A stretch of DNA of 32,511 nt. Source: Rhodopirellula sp. GTDB lineage: Bacteria; Planctomycetota; Planctomycetia; Pirellulales; Pirellulaceae. A program made the translations under genes and the position numbers. The stretch is from positions 13,391-45,901 of the forward strand of contig NZHC01000114.1 of NCBI GenBank assembly GCA_002689655.1, in the 5' to 3' direction. The notes under the pieces were generated by a model, which was given only the letters and a program-made list of their open reading frames with translations, searched no databases and was not told where the DNA came from. Below, piece by piece: positions 1 through 8,797 of this stretch (positions are counted from its first letter, which is position 1; each line of letters begins with the position of its first letter).

Positions 1-314
1 ATGCCGGGTCGAGATGCTGCGTAAGCTTTGGCGAAGGTTTTGCCGAGCCCGACCCCAGCAATGCCAGGTTTGTCAAAATGAATGGGATCAATAGCAGCAA
101 CCCACTTTCCCTTCTTGTTAAGCGTGAGCACTTGGCGATCCACTTTCTTGTCGCTTTCCGATACTTTCCCACGTCCCGCCATGTTTGACTGGCCGGCCAG
201 CAGGAAAAGATGAAACTTTGTGGAATCCGCGGGAACCTCGACAGGTTGTGCGAGGGTAGTTTCAACTGCGAAAAAATAGCACAGAGCTAAGAGCAAAATT
301 CGGTTAATCAGCAT
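1..314 (-). CDS. SASA / carbohydrate esterase family 6-like protein, 5' part only (runs off the window)
   Basis: The reverse strand reads open from an ATG at 314 to the window edge, giving about 104 residues. It starts with a hydrophobic signal peptide ending near the sequence LAQP (residues 1-23), so the enzyme is probably exported. Residues 41-49 read GQSNMAGRG, the hallmark nucleophile block of the SASA family (sialate O-acetylesterase-like, DUF303, CE6), with Ser43 as the expected catalytic serine. Known family members remove acetyl groups from sugars such as xylan or sialate; the actual substrate cannot be told here. The catalytic Asp/His near the C-terminus lie outside the window. It is divergent from the dihaem cytochrome gene, with about 109 bp between the two starts that must hold both promoters. 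Family assignment is strong because of the motif, although only a third or so of the protein is visible. Confidence 0.8.
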   Translation of the reverse strand, partial: MLINRILLLALCYFFAVETTLAQPVEVPADSTKFHLFLLAGQSNMAGRGKVSESDKKVDRQVLTLNKKGKWVAAIDPIHFDKPGIAGVGLGKTFAKAYAASRPG

Positions 315-423
315 CGGTGATAACGGTCCTCGCAACGAGCAGTCGAAGTGATTGCATTGAACTTTGAATGATTTCATTGTCTTGGTTTCGACAAGTCCAA
401 TAACTCAAGTTATCCTTTGCCTC

Positions 424-1596
424 ATGCAAATTCCAGCCTTCACGATTTTTCTTTGCCTGTTCGTTACCTTGGCGTATGGCCAAACTGCCGATTCGGTCTC
501 TGCTGAGGTTGGTTCCGACCGCCAGCTGGATCTTCCAGCAACACCGTATCGCTACGCGGATCAGGTTCTTCCGAGACATGTCAAACAGGTCGCTGAGCTC
601 TTTGATAATACTCCGGAATCGAATCCCATCACGGACGAGGGTGCTACTTTGGGTCGTGTACTGTTTTATGATCCCAATTTGTCACTTAATGGATCCACTT
701 CATGTTCGTCTTGTCACAGTCAGCGGACTGCATTTACTGATGCGCGACGGCTTAGCAAAGGATTCCAGGGAAAGACTGTCGATCGAAATTCGATGAGTTT
801 GGTGAATCTTAGGTATTATCGACCCGGCAAATTCTTTTGGGATGAGCGGGCCGATTCTCTCGAGGATCAAGTACTTATGCCAATCGAGAATCCCAACGAG
901 ATGGGGCACGAACTGACCGCTTTGGTTTCGCAGTTGCAACGAGACCCGATTTACCCTCCACTTTTCCATGATGCGTTTGGAAGTACAGAGGTGACCAAAG
1001 AGAGATTGTCACGAGCCTTGGCGCAATTCATTCGTTCATTGGTTTCGGTTGGCTCGCGTTTTGATCAGGGGCGTGCAGAGGTGGCTTCCGTGTTGGAACC
1101 GTTTCCAAATTTCTCTGAACAGGAAAACTATGGAAAGCAGCAGTTCTTCGGGCGCGCCAGATGCTCGGAGTGCCACCTGCCCGAGACGGACGGCAAGACA
1201 GGCGCAGCTCGGCAGTCGGCGTTCTTTCAATTAGAAGGTCCGCTGGTGAACGGAATTGACAGCGATTCTGATCAAGTGGACGGTGGAGTCGGGGCGGTCA
1301 CCTCGAAAGAAAGTGAATGGGGGCGTTTCAAATCGACGTCGTTGCGTAACGTAGTACTGACTGCACCCTACATGCATGATGGCCGCTTTAGGACTTTGGA
1401 TCAGGTAATTGAGCACTACAATTGGAGTGTCAAGCCGCATCGCAACTTGGATCATCGCCTGGAGGACTTTGCTGCGAATGGCTTGGCTTTGCCAGAGGTC
1501 GAGAAAGTTGCCTTGGCCGCATTTCTCGGAACGCTGACAGATCCAACGTTTCTCACTGATCCAAAATTCAGCAATCCATTCACGCGACCCGAGTGA
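424..1596 (+). CDS. Dihaem cytochrome c peroxidase / MauG-family protein
   Basis: A 390-residue exported protein. I start it at ATG 424 because a clean signal peptide begins there (hydrophobic core about residues 5-18, cleavage near AYGQ). The frame stays open upstream to a TTG at 364, but that would put 20 residues ahead of the signal. Two c-type haem sites are visible: CSSCH at residues 94-98 and CSECH at 247-251. A conserved APYMHDG block (315-321) supplies Met317, the likely distal ligand of the second haem. Spacing and length fit the CCP/MauG family, which reduces hydrogen peroxide or performs long-range oxidations in the periplasm. Planctomycetes carry many such paralogues, often of unknown substrate, and no partner such as a methylamine dehydrogenase is nearby, so it need not be a true peroxidase. 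The next gene starts 64 bp downstream on the same strand. Confidence 0.88.
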   Translation: MQIPAFTIFLCLFVTLAYGQTADSVSAEVGSDRQLDLPATPYRYADQVLPRHVKQVAELFDNTPESNPITDEGATLGRVLFYDPNLSLNGSTSCSSCHSQRTAFTDARRLSKGFQGKTVDRNSMSLVNLRYYRPGKFFWDERADSLEDQVLMPIENPNEMGHELTALVSQLQRDPIYPPLFHDAFGSTEVTKERLSRALAQFIRSLVSVGSRFDQGRAEVASVLEPFPNFSEQENYGKQQFFGRARCSECHLPETDGKTGAARQSAFFQLEGPLVNGIDSDSDQVDGGVGAVTSKESEWGRFKSTSLRNVVLTAPYMHDGRFRTLDQVIEHYNWSVKPHRNLDHRLEDFAANGLALPEVEKVALAAFLGTLTDPTFLTDPKFSNPFTRPE

Positions 1597-1660
1597 TTTG
1601 GGTTGCGCTATGGAATTGAAAAGGGCGAGTGGCAATTCTCGATAGCTATACTTATGGCCT

Positions 1661-2215
1661 ATGACAAAGCCTGTAAAGAAAATTTTGAATGATCGAGCTG
1701 GATGCGATGGGGATAAGGCGGTGACGGCCGCTGGATCGAATGCGTTCGCAACGGCTTATCACGAAGCCGGACATGCGGTGATGGCTGTGTCTTTTGGTTG
1801 TCTGATCAAAAAGGTTACCATTGTCCCAGGACGCTCAGGGCTTGGGCAGTACAGACTTGGTGTGTGTGAGCTCCAGAAAGGTCGTTCCGCAAACGCCAAG
1901 AATCTGTTGGATGACGAAATCGTGATCCTATTTGCAGGAATGGTAGCGGAGGCTCATTTCACTGGTCGCTATTGTGAAGCTGGTGCAGCGGAAGACTTGC
2001 GAACCATTAGGCGATTGCTGTGCCGTCGTGTCGGTAGTGATAAACAGCATGAACGTTTGCGGCGACGTTTGCTGGCCCGTACGGAACACCTTCTTGATGA
2101 CGAAGCAACCGCGTTGGCTGTGGAAATGGTAGCTACCGAGTTGGTGCAAAAACAAACGATAAGTGGTCGGGCTGTTCGGCACTTTTATCAGCAAGCGATG
2201 CGAAAAAGCTCGTGA
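1661..2215 (+). CDS. Stand-alone M41 (FtsH-type) metallopeptidase domain protein
   Basis: This 184-residue protein carries HEAGH at residues 34-38, the zinc-binding and catalytic motif of the FtsH M41 peptidases, preceded by AY as in FtsH. The block ILFAGMVAEAHF (89-100) followed by GAAEDLR (108-114) resembles the FtsH region that supplies the third zinc ligand, here probably Asp112. There is no AAA+ ATPase module and no clear membrane segment, so unlike FtsH it cannot unfold substrates itself. It might act on already unfolded or small proteins, or with a separate ATPase. Its stop is 3 bp before the first possible start of tex, so the two are probably co-transcribed. The N-terminal 25 residues are basic and not recognisable. 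Membership of the M41-like group is well supported; the role is unknown. Confidence 0.8.
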   Translation: MTKPVKKILNDRAGCDGDKAVTAAGSNAFATAYHEAGHAVMAVSFGCLIKKVTIVPGRSGLGQYRLGVCELQKGRSANAKNLLDDEIVILFAGMVAEAHFTGRYCEAGAAEDLRTIRRLLCRRVGSDKQHERLRRRLLARTEHLLDDEATALAVEMVATELVQKQTISGRAVRHFYQQAMRKSS

Positions 2216-2218
2216 ACA

Positions 2219-4393
2219 ATGGGTGGTTTAAGGATGCATAAGATGCAGGATACAGAACAAAAGTCGCGTGCTATTGCTGCCGATTTGCAATTGCCAGTCA
2301 AGCAAGTCTTGGCAGCGATTGAATTGCTTGAAGCAGGTAACACGATTCCCTTCATTGCCAGGTACCGTAAGGAAGTGACACAGGGACTGGATGAGATTGC
2401 ACTGCGGGCAGTCGAGGACTCGGTTGAAAAAGCGACTGCTTTGGCTGCTCGGAAAGCAACCGTTGTCAAGAGTATCCAGAGCCAAGGTTTGATGTCTGAT
2501 GAGGTGCTTGCGGCGATTGAAAATTGCAGCGACTTGCGTCAACTCGAGATGCTTTATTTACCTTTCAAGCCCAAACGTCGCACCAAGGCTTCGATTGCAC
2601 GTGAACGGGGCCTGCAACCTCTAGCTGATCTGCTGGTGCTCCAAGAGCCGCTTGAGGTTTCGCGAAATGCGACACTTGATCGGTTTGTGAATCCAGCATT
2701 GGAAATCGCCGACCGGGATGCAGCGTTGCAAGGAGCGCTTGCGATCGTAGCAGAACAATGGTCTGAGGATGCCACTTTGCGAAGTTGGATGCTTGACGAT
2801 GCTAAGGCGAGTGGCAAGGTGACGTCAACCGTGAAACGGGGGAAGAAAAAAGAGGCCGAAAAATTTGAAATCTATTTTGACCACCGAGAAGCTGTTGAGA
2901 AAATTCCCTCGCATCGGCTTTTGGCAATGTTGAGAGGTGAAGCTGAGGGGTTGTTGCGCATCGGAATTGCAATGGATGATGGCAGGGCATTGGCACGGAT
3001 GAAATCACAATTTCTTCACGAACGACGGTTTGAATTTTACCGTGAATTGGTGGCGGCCATTGGTGATTGCTATGAGCGTTTGCTTCAACCCGCTACTCAG
3101 TCCTCTGTGCTGCAGAATCTGAAGGAGCAAGCTGATACAGGTGCGATTGAGGTCTTTGGGAAAAATCTGCACGAGCTGCTAATGGCTTCGCCTGCGGGGC
3201 CTCGTGTTACTTTAGGAATTGATCCCGGTTTCCGAACGGGGTGCAAACTGGCTGTTGTTGATAAGACCGGCAAGTTTTTGGCGACATCTACTATTTATCC
3301 GACGCCTCCCCGAAACGATTGTGATGCAGCGGCAAAACGTGTGATGGAGTTTATCAATGAATACGGTGTTGAACTGATTGCAATTGGTAACGGTACTGCT
3401 TCCAGAGAAACGGATGTTTTCGTCGGAAGCCTGTTGAAGGATCAGGGATTAAAGGTGACCAAAGTGATGGTCAGCGAAGCTGGTGCGTCGATTTATTCTG
3501 CCAGCGACATTGCAATCAAGGAGTTTCCTGATCTCGATGTGACCGTTCGTGGTGCGATCAGTATTGCTCGCCGATTGCAGGATCCGCTGGCAGAACTGGT
3601 GAAGACTGATCCCAAATCAATTGGCGTGGGCCAGTATCAGCACGATGTCAACCAGACACGACTAAGGAAATGTCTGGATCGCACAGTTGAGTCCTGCGTG
3701 AATGCTGTGGGTGTGGATCTGAACATGGCGAGTGTTTCGTTGCTCTCTCATGTGGCAGGCATTGGCCCGAAATTGGCGCAGAATATAGTAGCGTTCAGGG
3801 ATCAAAACGGTCGATTCGAAAACCGCAACGAACTTTTGGAAGTTGCGAAACTTGGCAAGAAGGCGTTTGAGCAGGCTGCTGGTTTTCTTCGCATTCGCGG
3901 CGGTAAAGAAACGCTCGACAACTCTGCGGTTCATCCAGAGAGCTATCCGTTGGTGGGCCACATGGCAAAGAAACTAGGGACAGATCCAAAGAGATTGGTG
4001 GGTGATGCTGACCTTAGCCAGAAGTTGAACCCCTCAGAATACGTGGATGATCGTTTTGGGCTGCCCACGGTGATCGATATCATATCAGAGTTGGAAAAAC
4101 CTGGACGGGATCCACGTCGTGAGTTCAAAGTGGTGCAGTTTGATGATGCAATTAATAACATCGATGATTTGAAGGCAGGGCTGGTCATGGAAGGCGTGAT
4201 TACCAATGTCACGCATTTTGGTGCGTTTGTGGACATTGGTGTTCATCAGGATGCCCTGATTCATATTTCGCAGCTTTCAAGCGAGTTTGTGAAGGACCCG
4301 AACGAGATTGTTGCCGTTGGTGATCTTGTTAAGGTTAAGGTCATCGAAGTTGATGCTGGACGCAAGCGTATCTCGGTAACGCGGAAGTTTTGA
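2219..4393 (+). CDS. tex: Tex-family S1 RNA-binding transcription accessory protein
   Basis: A full-length Tex protein of about 720 residues. Domains in order: Tex N-terminal helical region (about 10-200, with the IPFIARYRKEVTQGLDE block), a YqgF/RNase H-like domain starting near 330 (VTLGIDPGFRTG), helix-hairpin-helix motifs near 505-560 (HVAGIGPKLAQNIV), and a C-terminal S1 domain near 655-724 (VITNVTHFGAFVDIGV). Tex is a nucleic-acid-binding cytoplasmic protein that affects transcription and RNA turnover and is related to eukaryotic Spt6. The protein stops almost directly after the S1 fold and lacks the extra tail of some proteobacterial versions. The start is uncertain: ATGs occur at 2219, 2234 and 2243. 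An AGG at 2231-2233 would fit the third, while the first lies only 3 bp after the M41-like gene. Confidence 0.95.
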   Translation: MGGLRMHKMQDTEQKSRAIAADLQLPVKQVLAAIELLEAGNTIPFIARYRKEVTQGLDEIALRAVEDSVEKATALAARKATVVKSIQSQGLMSDEVLAAIENCSDLRQLEMLYLPFKPKRRTKASIARERGLQPLADLLVLQEPLEVSRNATLDRFVNPALEIADRDAALQGALAIVAEQWSEDATLRSWMLDDAKASGKVTSTVKRGKKKEAEKFEIYFDHREAVEKIPSHRLLAMLRGEAEGLLRIGIAMDDGRALARMKSQFLHERRFEFYRELVAAIGDCYERLLQPATQSSVLQNLKEQADTGAIEVFGKNLHELLMASPAGPRVTLGIDPGFRTGCKLAVVDKTGKFLATSTIYPTPPRNDCDAAAKRVMEFINEYGVELIAIGNGTASRETDVFVGSLLKDQGLKVTKVMVSEAGASIYSASDIAIKEFPDLDVTVRGAISIARRLQDPLAELVKTDPKSIGVGQYQHDVNQTRLRKCLDRTVESCVNAVGVDLNMASVSLLSHVAGIGPKLAQNIVAFRDQNGRFENRNELLEVAKLGKKAFEQAAGFLRIRGGKETLDNSAVHPESYPLVGHMAKKLGTDPKRLVGDADLSQKLNPSEYVDDRFGLPTVIDIISELEKPGRDPRREFKVVQFDDAINNIDDLKAGLVMEGVITNVTHFGAFVDIGVHQDALIHISQLSSEFVKDPNEIVAVGDLVKVKVIEVDAGRKRISVTRKF

Positions 4394-4519
4394 GAGCGAT
4401 GCTGGCGTGCCTCATGCAGTAAATTTGAATCTGAAATGGAATTGCACGGGTCATGTGTGGCTGCACGCTTAGTTTAGAATAGCGTTTTCTTAATACGAAA
4501 ATGTTTTGAAATCGACATC

Positions 4520-6061
4520 TTAGATCCACAATTCACGGTCGAGACTCCGATAGCCGATCGCTTCGGCAAGGTCCTGTTCTCGAATCTGTTTGCATCCTCC
4601 CACGTCAGCAATGGTTCGTGCTACACGCAGAATTTTATCGTGGGCCCGCGCGGAAAGGCCGAGTTCTTCGACGCAGTGACGAAGCATTTGTGTGCACTTG
4701 CGATTAATTGGGCAATGCGTACGCACTTGGCGGCTAGTCATTTGTGCGTTGTAGCGTGTCGGAGTGTCAAGAAATCTTTTCGACTGCACGTCGCGTGCAT
4801 TGATCACATCCGCTCGCATTGTTTTGCTTGTTGTTCCTCGATTTTTGCAATCAGCGAGTTCATCAAAGGAGACGGCAGGTATATCAAGATGTATGTCGAT
4901 GCGATCCAGCAAGGGACCAGAGATTTTTGACATGTACTTCTCAACCTGAGGGGGCGTGCAGTTGCAACTTCGTCGTGGGTCGCTTCTGTAGCCACAAGGG
5001 CAAGGATTCGCTGCAGCGATCAACATGAAATCTGCGGGAAAGGTAGTGGATTGCAGGGCACGGGAAATCGTAACCGTCCCATCTTCGAGAGGTTGGCGCA
5101 TTACTTCCAGAGTTTTGCGATTGAACTCAGGCAGTTCGTCTAGAAAAAGGACACCGTTGTGCGATTTGCTGATTTCTCCGGGGACAGGTTGACTGCCACC
5201 TCCCACCAAGCCAGCATCACTGATTGTGTGGTGTGGGTATCGGAAGGGACGCCGTGCCATTAGCGGTTGATCGGCGGGCAGTTGACCAAGCACACTATAA
5301 ATCCGTGTGGTTTCAATTGATTCGCCAGCTGACAAAGGCGGAAGGATCGTCGGCATTCTTTGTGCCAGCATAGTCTTGCCACTTCCCGGCGGACCGATCA
5401 TTGCCAAGTTGTGACGGCCGGCTGCAGCGATCGTCAGCGCTCTTTTCGCAGATTCCTGTCCTCGAACGTCCGCAAAGTCCAAGTCATAAAGACTGAACTT
5501 GGCAAAGAGTCGTGCGAGCTCGCAGGGTACAGCATTGACTTCTAATTCACCAGCAAAGAAAGCAATCGCCTGAGCCAGACTATGTACCGGTATGACTTGC
5601 AAGCTTTCCACGACAGCAGCTTCACTTGCATTTGCAACGGGTACAACTAATCCTCGAATCGCATCATTCTTTGCCGCCTCGATTGCGATTGATAATGCTC
5701 CTTTGATCGGACGTGTTGTTCCCTCCAAAGCCAGTTCGCCCACAACGGCGTATTCCTCAATCCGTTCCGCAGAGAGTTGTCCACTGCCCGCTAGTACGCC
5801 CAAGGCAACGGGTAAATCAAATGATGACGCTTGTTTGGGCAGATCGCCCGGTGCTAAGTTGATCACAACTCGGTCCTGTGGCCTCACAAATCCGCTGTTA
5901 ACGATCGCACGTTCGACTCGGTGCGTGCTTTCTTTTACGGCAGTGTCTGGTAGCCCAACCAAAATGGTCTTTGGCATTGCAGCCGGTGAGATATCGACCT
6001 CGACATCAACCGGCAGCGCTTCGATGCCGGAAAGTGTGAACGTCTTCAAGCGTGCCAGCAT
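4520..6061 (-). CDS. comM: YifB/ComM-family Mg-chelatase-like AAA+ ATPase
   Basis: The 513-residue product has the ComM/YifB layout. An N-terminal ChlI/Lon-protease-like fold covers about 1-180 (starting MLARLKTFTLSGIEA, with VGLPDTAVKES at 35-45). An Mg-chelatase AAA+ core follows, with Walker A GPPGSGKT at 223-230 and Walker B LFLDEL at 305-310, then a cysteine cluster (CPCG...CNC) and a C-terminal Mg-chelatase lid ending in AEAIGYRSLDREL. In naturally competent bacteria ComM is a branch-migration helicase that aids integration of transformed DNA. The family is also widespread in bacteria not known to take up DNA, and no competence gene is present here. It is convergent with tex across 126 bp without a strong terminator hairpin that I can see. 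Length is normal and both ATPase motifs are intact. Confidence 0.93.
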   Translation of the reverse strand: MLARLKTFTLSGIEALPVDVEVDISPAAMPKTILVGLPDTAVKESTHRVERAIVNSGFVRPQDRVVINLAPGDLPKQASSFDLPVALGVLAGSGQLSAERIEEYAVVGELALEGTTRPIKGALSIAIEAAKNDAIRGLVVPVANASEAAVVESLQVIPVHSLAQAIAFFAGELEVNAVPCELARLFAKFSLYDLDFADVRGQESAKRALTIAAAGRHNLAMIGPPGSGKTMLAQRMPTILPPLSAGESIETTRIYSVLGQLPADQPLMARRPFRYPHHTISDAGLVGGGSQPVPGEISKSHNGVLFLDELPEFNRKTLEVMRQPLEDGTVTISRALQSTTFPADFMLIAAANPCPCGYRSDPRRSCNCTPPQVEKYMSKISGPLLDRIDIHLDIPAVSFDELADCKNRGTTSKTMRADVINARDVQSKRFLDTPTRYNAQMTSRQVRTHCPINRKCTQMLRHCVEELGLSARAHDKILRVARTIADVGGCKQIREQDLAEAIGYRSLDRELWI

Positions 6062-6350
6062 GATGCCCCAATCATGTAAGCGTGGAAGTAGTTACTGCTC
6101 AGAGGTTCGCATCGTTGGGGCGACTTCGCAAGGACCGAATTCCAAATCTTTGAAAATGAGAAGAAGATAGGAAATCAAAATGAAGGCAATGTCTACTTGA
6201 TTGCAAAAGCTAGCCGAGCAGATGCGGTGTCTTGCAATGCTCGCAATAAGAGCATCCGTCCGTCACGCAATTGATGTGTTTTGCTATCACGACTCGGGTT
6301 GCAAGTGGAACGCACATCGATTCGTAAACAGAAGCGAAGGTCTGCCCGAA

Positions 6351-7322
6351 TCAGGATGGCCTTCTTTTGTGCCTTTGTGTGATGAACGCGTCCATGACAT
6401 CACTGCGGCGGACGACGCCTAGTAATTCATAGGGCTCACTGAGAGTGATCACAGGAACGCAGTCATCTGTCTCTGCCTGAAATAACTCGAAGGTATGAAT
6501 TGTCAGTTCATCAGGGAAAAGCATAGCAGTGGGTTCACTGGCGAGATCTCCAGCGCGGACAAGTTGTGATGCGTTGTGATCATACATCACATCACTCAAC
6601 AGTGGGTGCCGGATTATCATTGCGACCGTCGATTGGTCGCCGATGACTAGATAGGTGTTGTTACGACTGCATTCGATGTAGTCGATCACATCGTCGAAAT
6701 TATCTCATTGGTGGCTGCCTTTTATTGTGTTATCGTTACTCCTATGATCAAGAACGTAATCATGTAGGAAATGTGAAAAGATTCGCAGATGCCTGACAAG
6801 AAAGTCTCTGCCGCAACTAGCAGCACGATCCAGCGTTTCATGTTCAGACAACCACAGCCGTAGCTGAGGATAAGCCCACCTGCGATTCCGACTACTGCTG
6901 AGCCGGCGATGTTGAGGATCAGACTTCCAAACTGCTCTCCTACTGGCATCGCAAGTTTATTTTGACGAGTGAGATTGCTAGGAAGGCAGACTCAAACATC
7001 ACGATGCAGGCAAAGTTATTCATTGCAACCAGAAATCCAATGTTCTCCGTGATGAGACCTTCCAAACGGAATTCTTTTATAGCCAGAAGGGGGGGCTGCG
7101 TGCAGATGCAAAAGCAAGGGAATCAAATAATAGAGCTTGACTGCCTGTGCATCCAAAAATCAGTAAGCCAACGCTCACAAAAATGAATGTGAAAGAGATC
7201 TCACCCAACGAAAACGGTAGGCAGCGTTTTGCAAGTTTGCATACTTTTGTGGTCGCGAATTCATAGCCAAGATTGAGTCGCACCAGTGCCATGGGCAGTT
7301 TCAGCAGAGGATAAAAATTCAA
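6351..7322 (-). pseudogene. Decayed cation:proton antiporter with C-terminal CBS domains
   Basis: Three reverse-strand fragments read as consecutive pieces of one transporter. Fragment 1 (7322 down to about 7077) is hydrophobic and contains LPFSLGEISFTF and SVGLLIFG, then runs into a stop just after a run of seven G at 7089-7095. Shifting by one base there continues in frame as IKEFRLEGLITENIGF and a further membrane stretch down to about 6960. A second shift near 6950-6965 leads into fragment 2 (6949-6722), with NIAGSAVVGIAGG and further membrane segments. Fragment 3 (6689-6351) is a pair of CBS-like motifs ending VVRRSDVMDAFI. Between fragments 2 and 3 only about 30 bp remain, where intact relatives carry many more residues, so a deletion is likely. 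The N-terminal helices are also missing. The closest match from memory is the CPA-type Na+ or K+/H+ antiporter family with regulatory CBS domains; a CBS-tailed chloride channel is less likely. Confidence 0.72.
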
Positions 7323-7556
7323 TGTAACTTGCTGGATTGCATCGGCTGCCCACGACTATCTGTTGATCTCTGTCTGCGACGCGCGGGTTTACTCGTAGGA
7401 ATCAACGAGCTGAGCTAGGGACTTTGGTGGGTTGTACCAGTGACAGGCCGTAGCTAATGGAATGCAGGCGATGTCGCCCTTGGGCGATCCATGGGGTCGG
7501 CAGCATACAAGAGGGTGTCAGATTGACACACCCATCCAAACGAATCCGAATTTGAT

Positions 7557-8522
7557 ATGGTTTTAGAGCGGTTGAACACCTTGGGTGGCATCGGCAATGA
7601 AGGCATCAAGAAGCCAGTACATCTTGTGGATGACGAAATGAGGAACAGCAAGCAGTTACCATCATTAACTTTTGGGCTCAGTGATTGTGGCCGCGTTAGA
7701 GAGGTGAATCAGGATCAGTTTCTTATCGCAGAGCTAGTCAAGTCCATGCTGGTATCAGCGACAACGCTTGAATTGGGCGAACGCGTTTTTGGCCGTGTCC
7801 AAGGTGAAATTCTGTTGGTTGCTGATGGTATGGGGGGACAAGCTGCTGGGGAAAAGGCTAGTCATCTGGCGATTAGTCATCTGGTACATAGGTTACTCAA
7901 TAGTGTTCATTGGTTCTTTCACGGAGATGATGGGAACGAAGATGATTTTGTTGCAAATCTGCAGAATTTGATGCAGGATACGAATGCAAAAATCCTTCGC
8001 GAATCTGCCAAGAATTCGAATGTCAGAGGCATGGGGACGACGTTGACCATGGTCCACCGCATTGGCAGGCGAATGTTTGTGGTGCATGCGGGAGACAGCA
8101 GGTGCTATTTGTACCGCAATGGCGCTGTAGAGCAGTTAACAACGGATCATACCTTGGCAAGACAGATGGTCGAGAAAGGTGGCATGCGACCTGAGCATGA
8201 GTCGATGAGCCGTTGGAGCAACGTGTTGTGGAACGTGCTGGGTGGCAACTCGAATGATGAAGTGGTCGCCGAGGCGCGGAGGGTGGATCTGGAAGATGGT
8301 GATAGGATCGTCCTGTGCAGTGATGGCTTGCATCGGTATGTTAATGAGGAAATGCTGGCAGAGGTGCTGTCAGTGACGGAGGATCCAGAGTCCGCATGTC
8401 GGACACTCGTTGATTTTGCAAATGCATCGGGAGGGCAGGATAACGTAACTGTGGTCGTCGCTAAGCCAGACTTGAGTTTAAGCACTGATCGCAGTTTCTT
8501 GCTCGAGGCTGAGCCAACATAG
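7557..8522 (+). CDS. PP2C-type (PPM family) serine/threonine protein phosphatase
   Basis: A 321-residue phosphatase with the PPM motifs in order: SDCGRVREVNQDQF, the metal-site block VADGMGG, GMGTTLTMV, HAGDSRCYLYR, LTTDHTLARQMVEKG, LCSDGLHRYV and the C-terminal GGQDNVTVVV. All metal-coordinating aspartates expected in these blocks are present, so it should be an active Mn/Mg-dependent phosphatase that reverses Hanks-type kinase phosphorylation. An insertion of about 30 residues sits between the NQD and VADG blocks. No transmembrane helix or sensor domain is visible, so it is probably cytoplasmic. No kinase gene is adjacent. The start is not certain: ATG 7557 gives the longest form, but ATG 7638 (28th codon) begins just before the catalytic domain and is also plausible. 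Neither has a strong ribosome binding site. Confidence 0.92.
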   Translation: MVLERLNTLGGIGNEGIKKPVHLVDDEMRNSKQLPSLTFGLSDCGRVREVNQDQFLIAELVKSMLVSATTLELGERVFGRVQGEILLVADGMGGQAAGEKASHLAISHLVHRLLNSVHWFFHGDDGNEDDFVANLQNLMQDTNAKILRESAKNSNVRGMGTTLTMVHRIGRRMFVVHAGDSRCYLYRNGAVEQLTTDHTLARQMVEKGGMRPEHESMSRWSNVLWNVLGGNSNDEVVAEARRVDLEDGDRIVLCSDGLHRYVNEEMLAEVLSVTEDPESACRTLVDFANASGGQDNVTVVVAKPDLSLSTDRSFLLEAEPT

Positions 8523-8653
8523 GCGTCCGACAGGTGATCAGTCGTGTAGGCCAGAGGGATTTGCCACAACGGTAAACTGCGACGTTCGCTCATTGATTAC
8601 CAAAGTCGGGGGTGTGCTACCTGATGAAGGATGTTTGGGACCTATACGGAGCC

Positions 8654-8704
8654 GCTCCGCAGAGTCTGCTCAGTTTGCTGAATCGGTCAATGGGGCTGCG
8701 GAGC
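8654..8704. repeat. Inverted repeat between the PP2C and EamA genes
   Basis: GCTCCGCAG at 8654-8662 is the exact reverse complement of CTGCGGAGC at 8696-8704, and the pairing extends a few bases outward with one bulge. The 33-base loop and the lack of a following T run make it a poor intrinsic terminator. It may be a weak RNA structure or chance in this 275-bp gap. Confidence 0.3.
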
Positions 8705-8797
8705 CGGCCTGGCACACTGCATCCTTACTTTTGGAGAACCTATCGCAGTTCGTGGAATTAGCGGCAACCAGCAAGCAGAGGAATATAACGGCCTAGG

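Noticed and set aside
5592-6170. Long plus-strand frame opposite comM
   Set aside because: It is the antisense of an intact comM gene and is Ser/Thr-rich without any domain, typical of a shadow frame.
8593-8796. 67-codon open frame between the PP2C and EamA genes
   Set aside because: Low-information sequence with no start signal; the inverted repeat runs through it.
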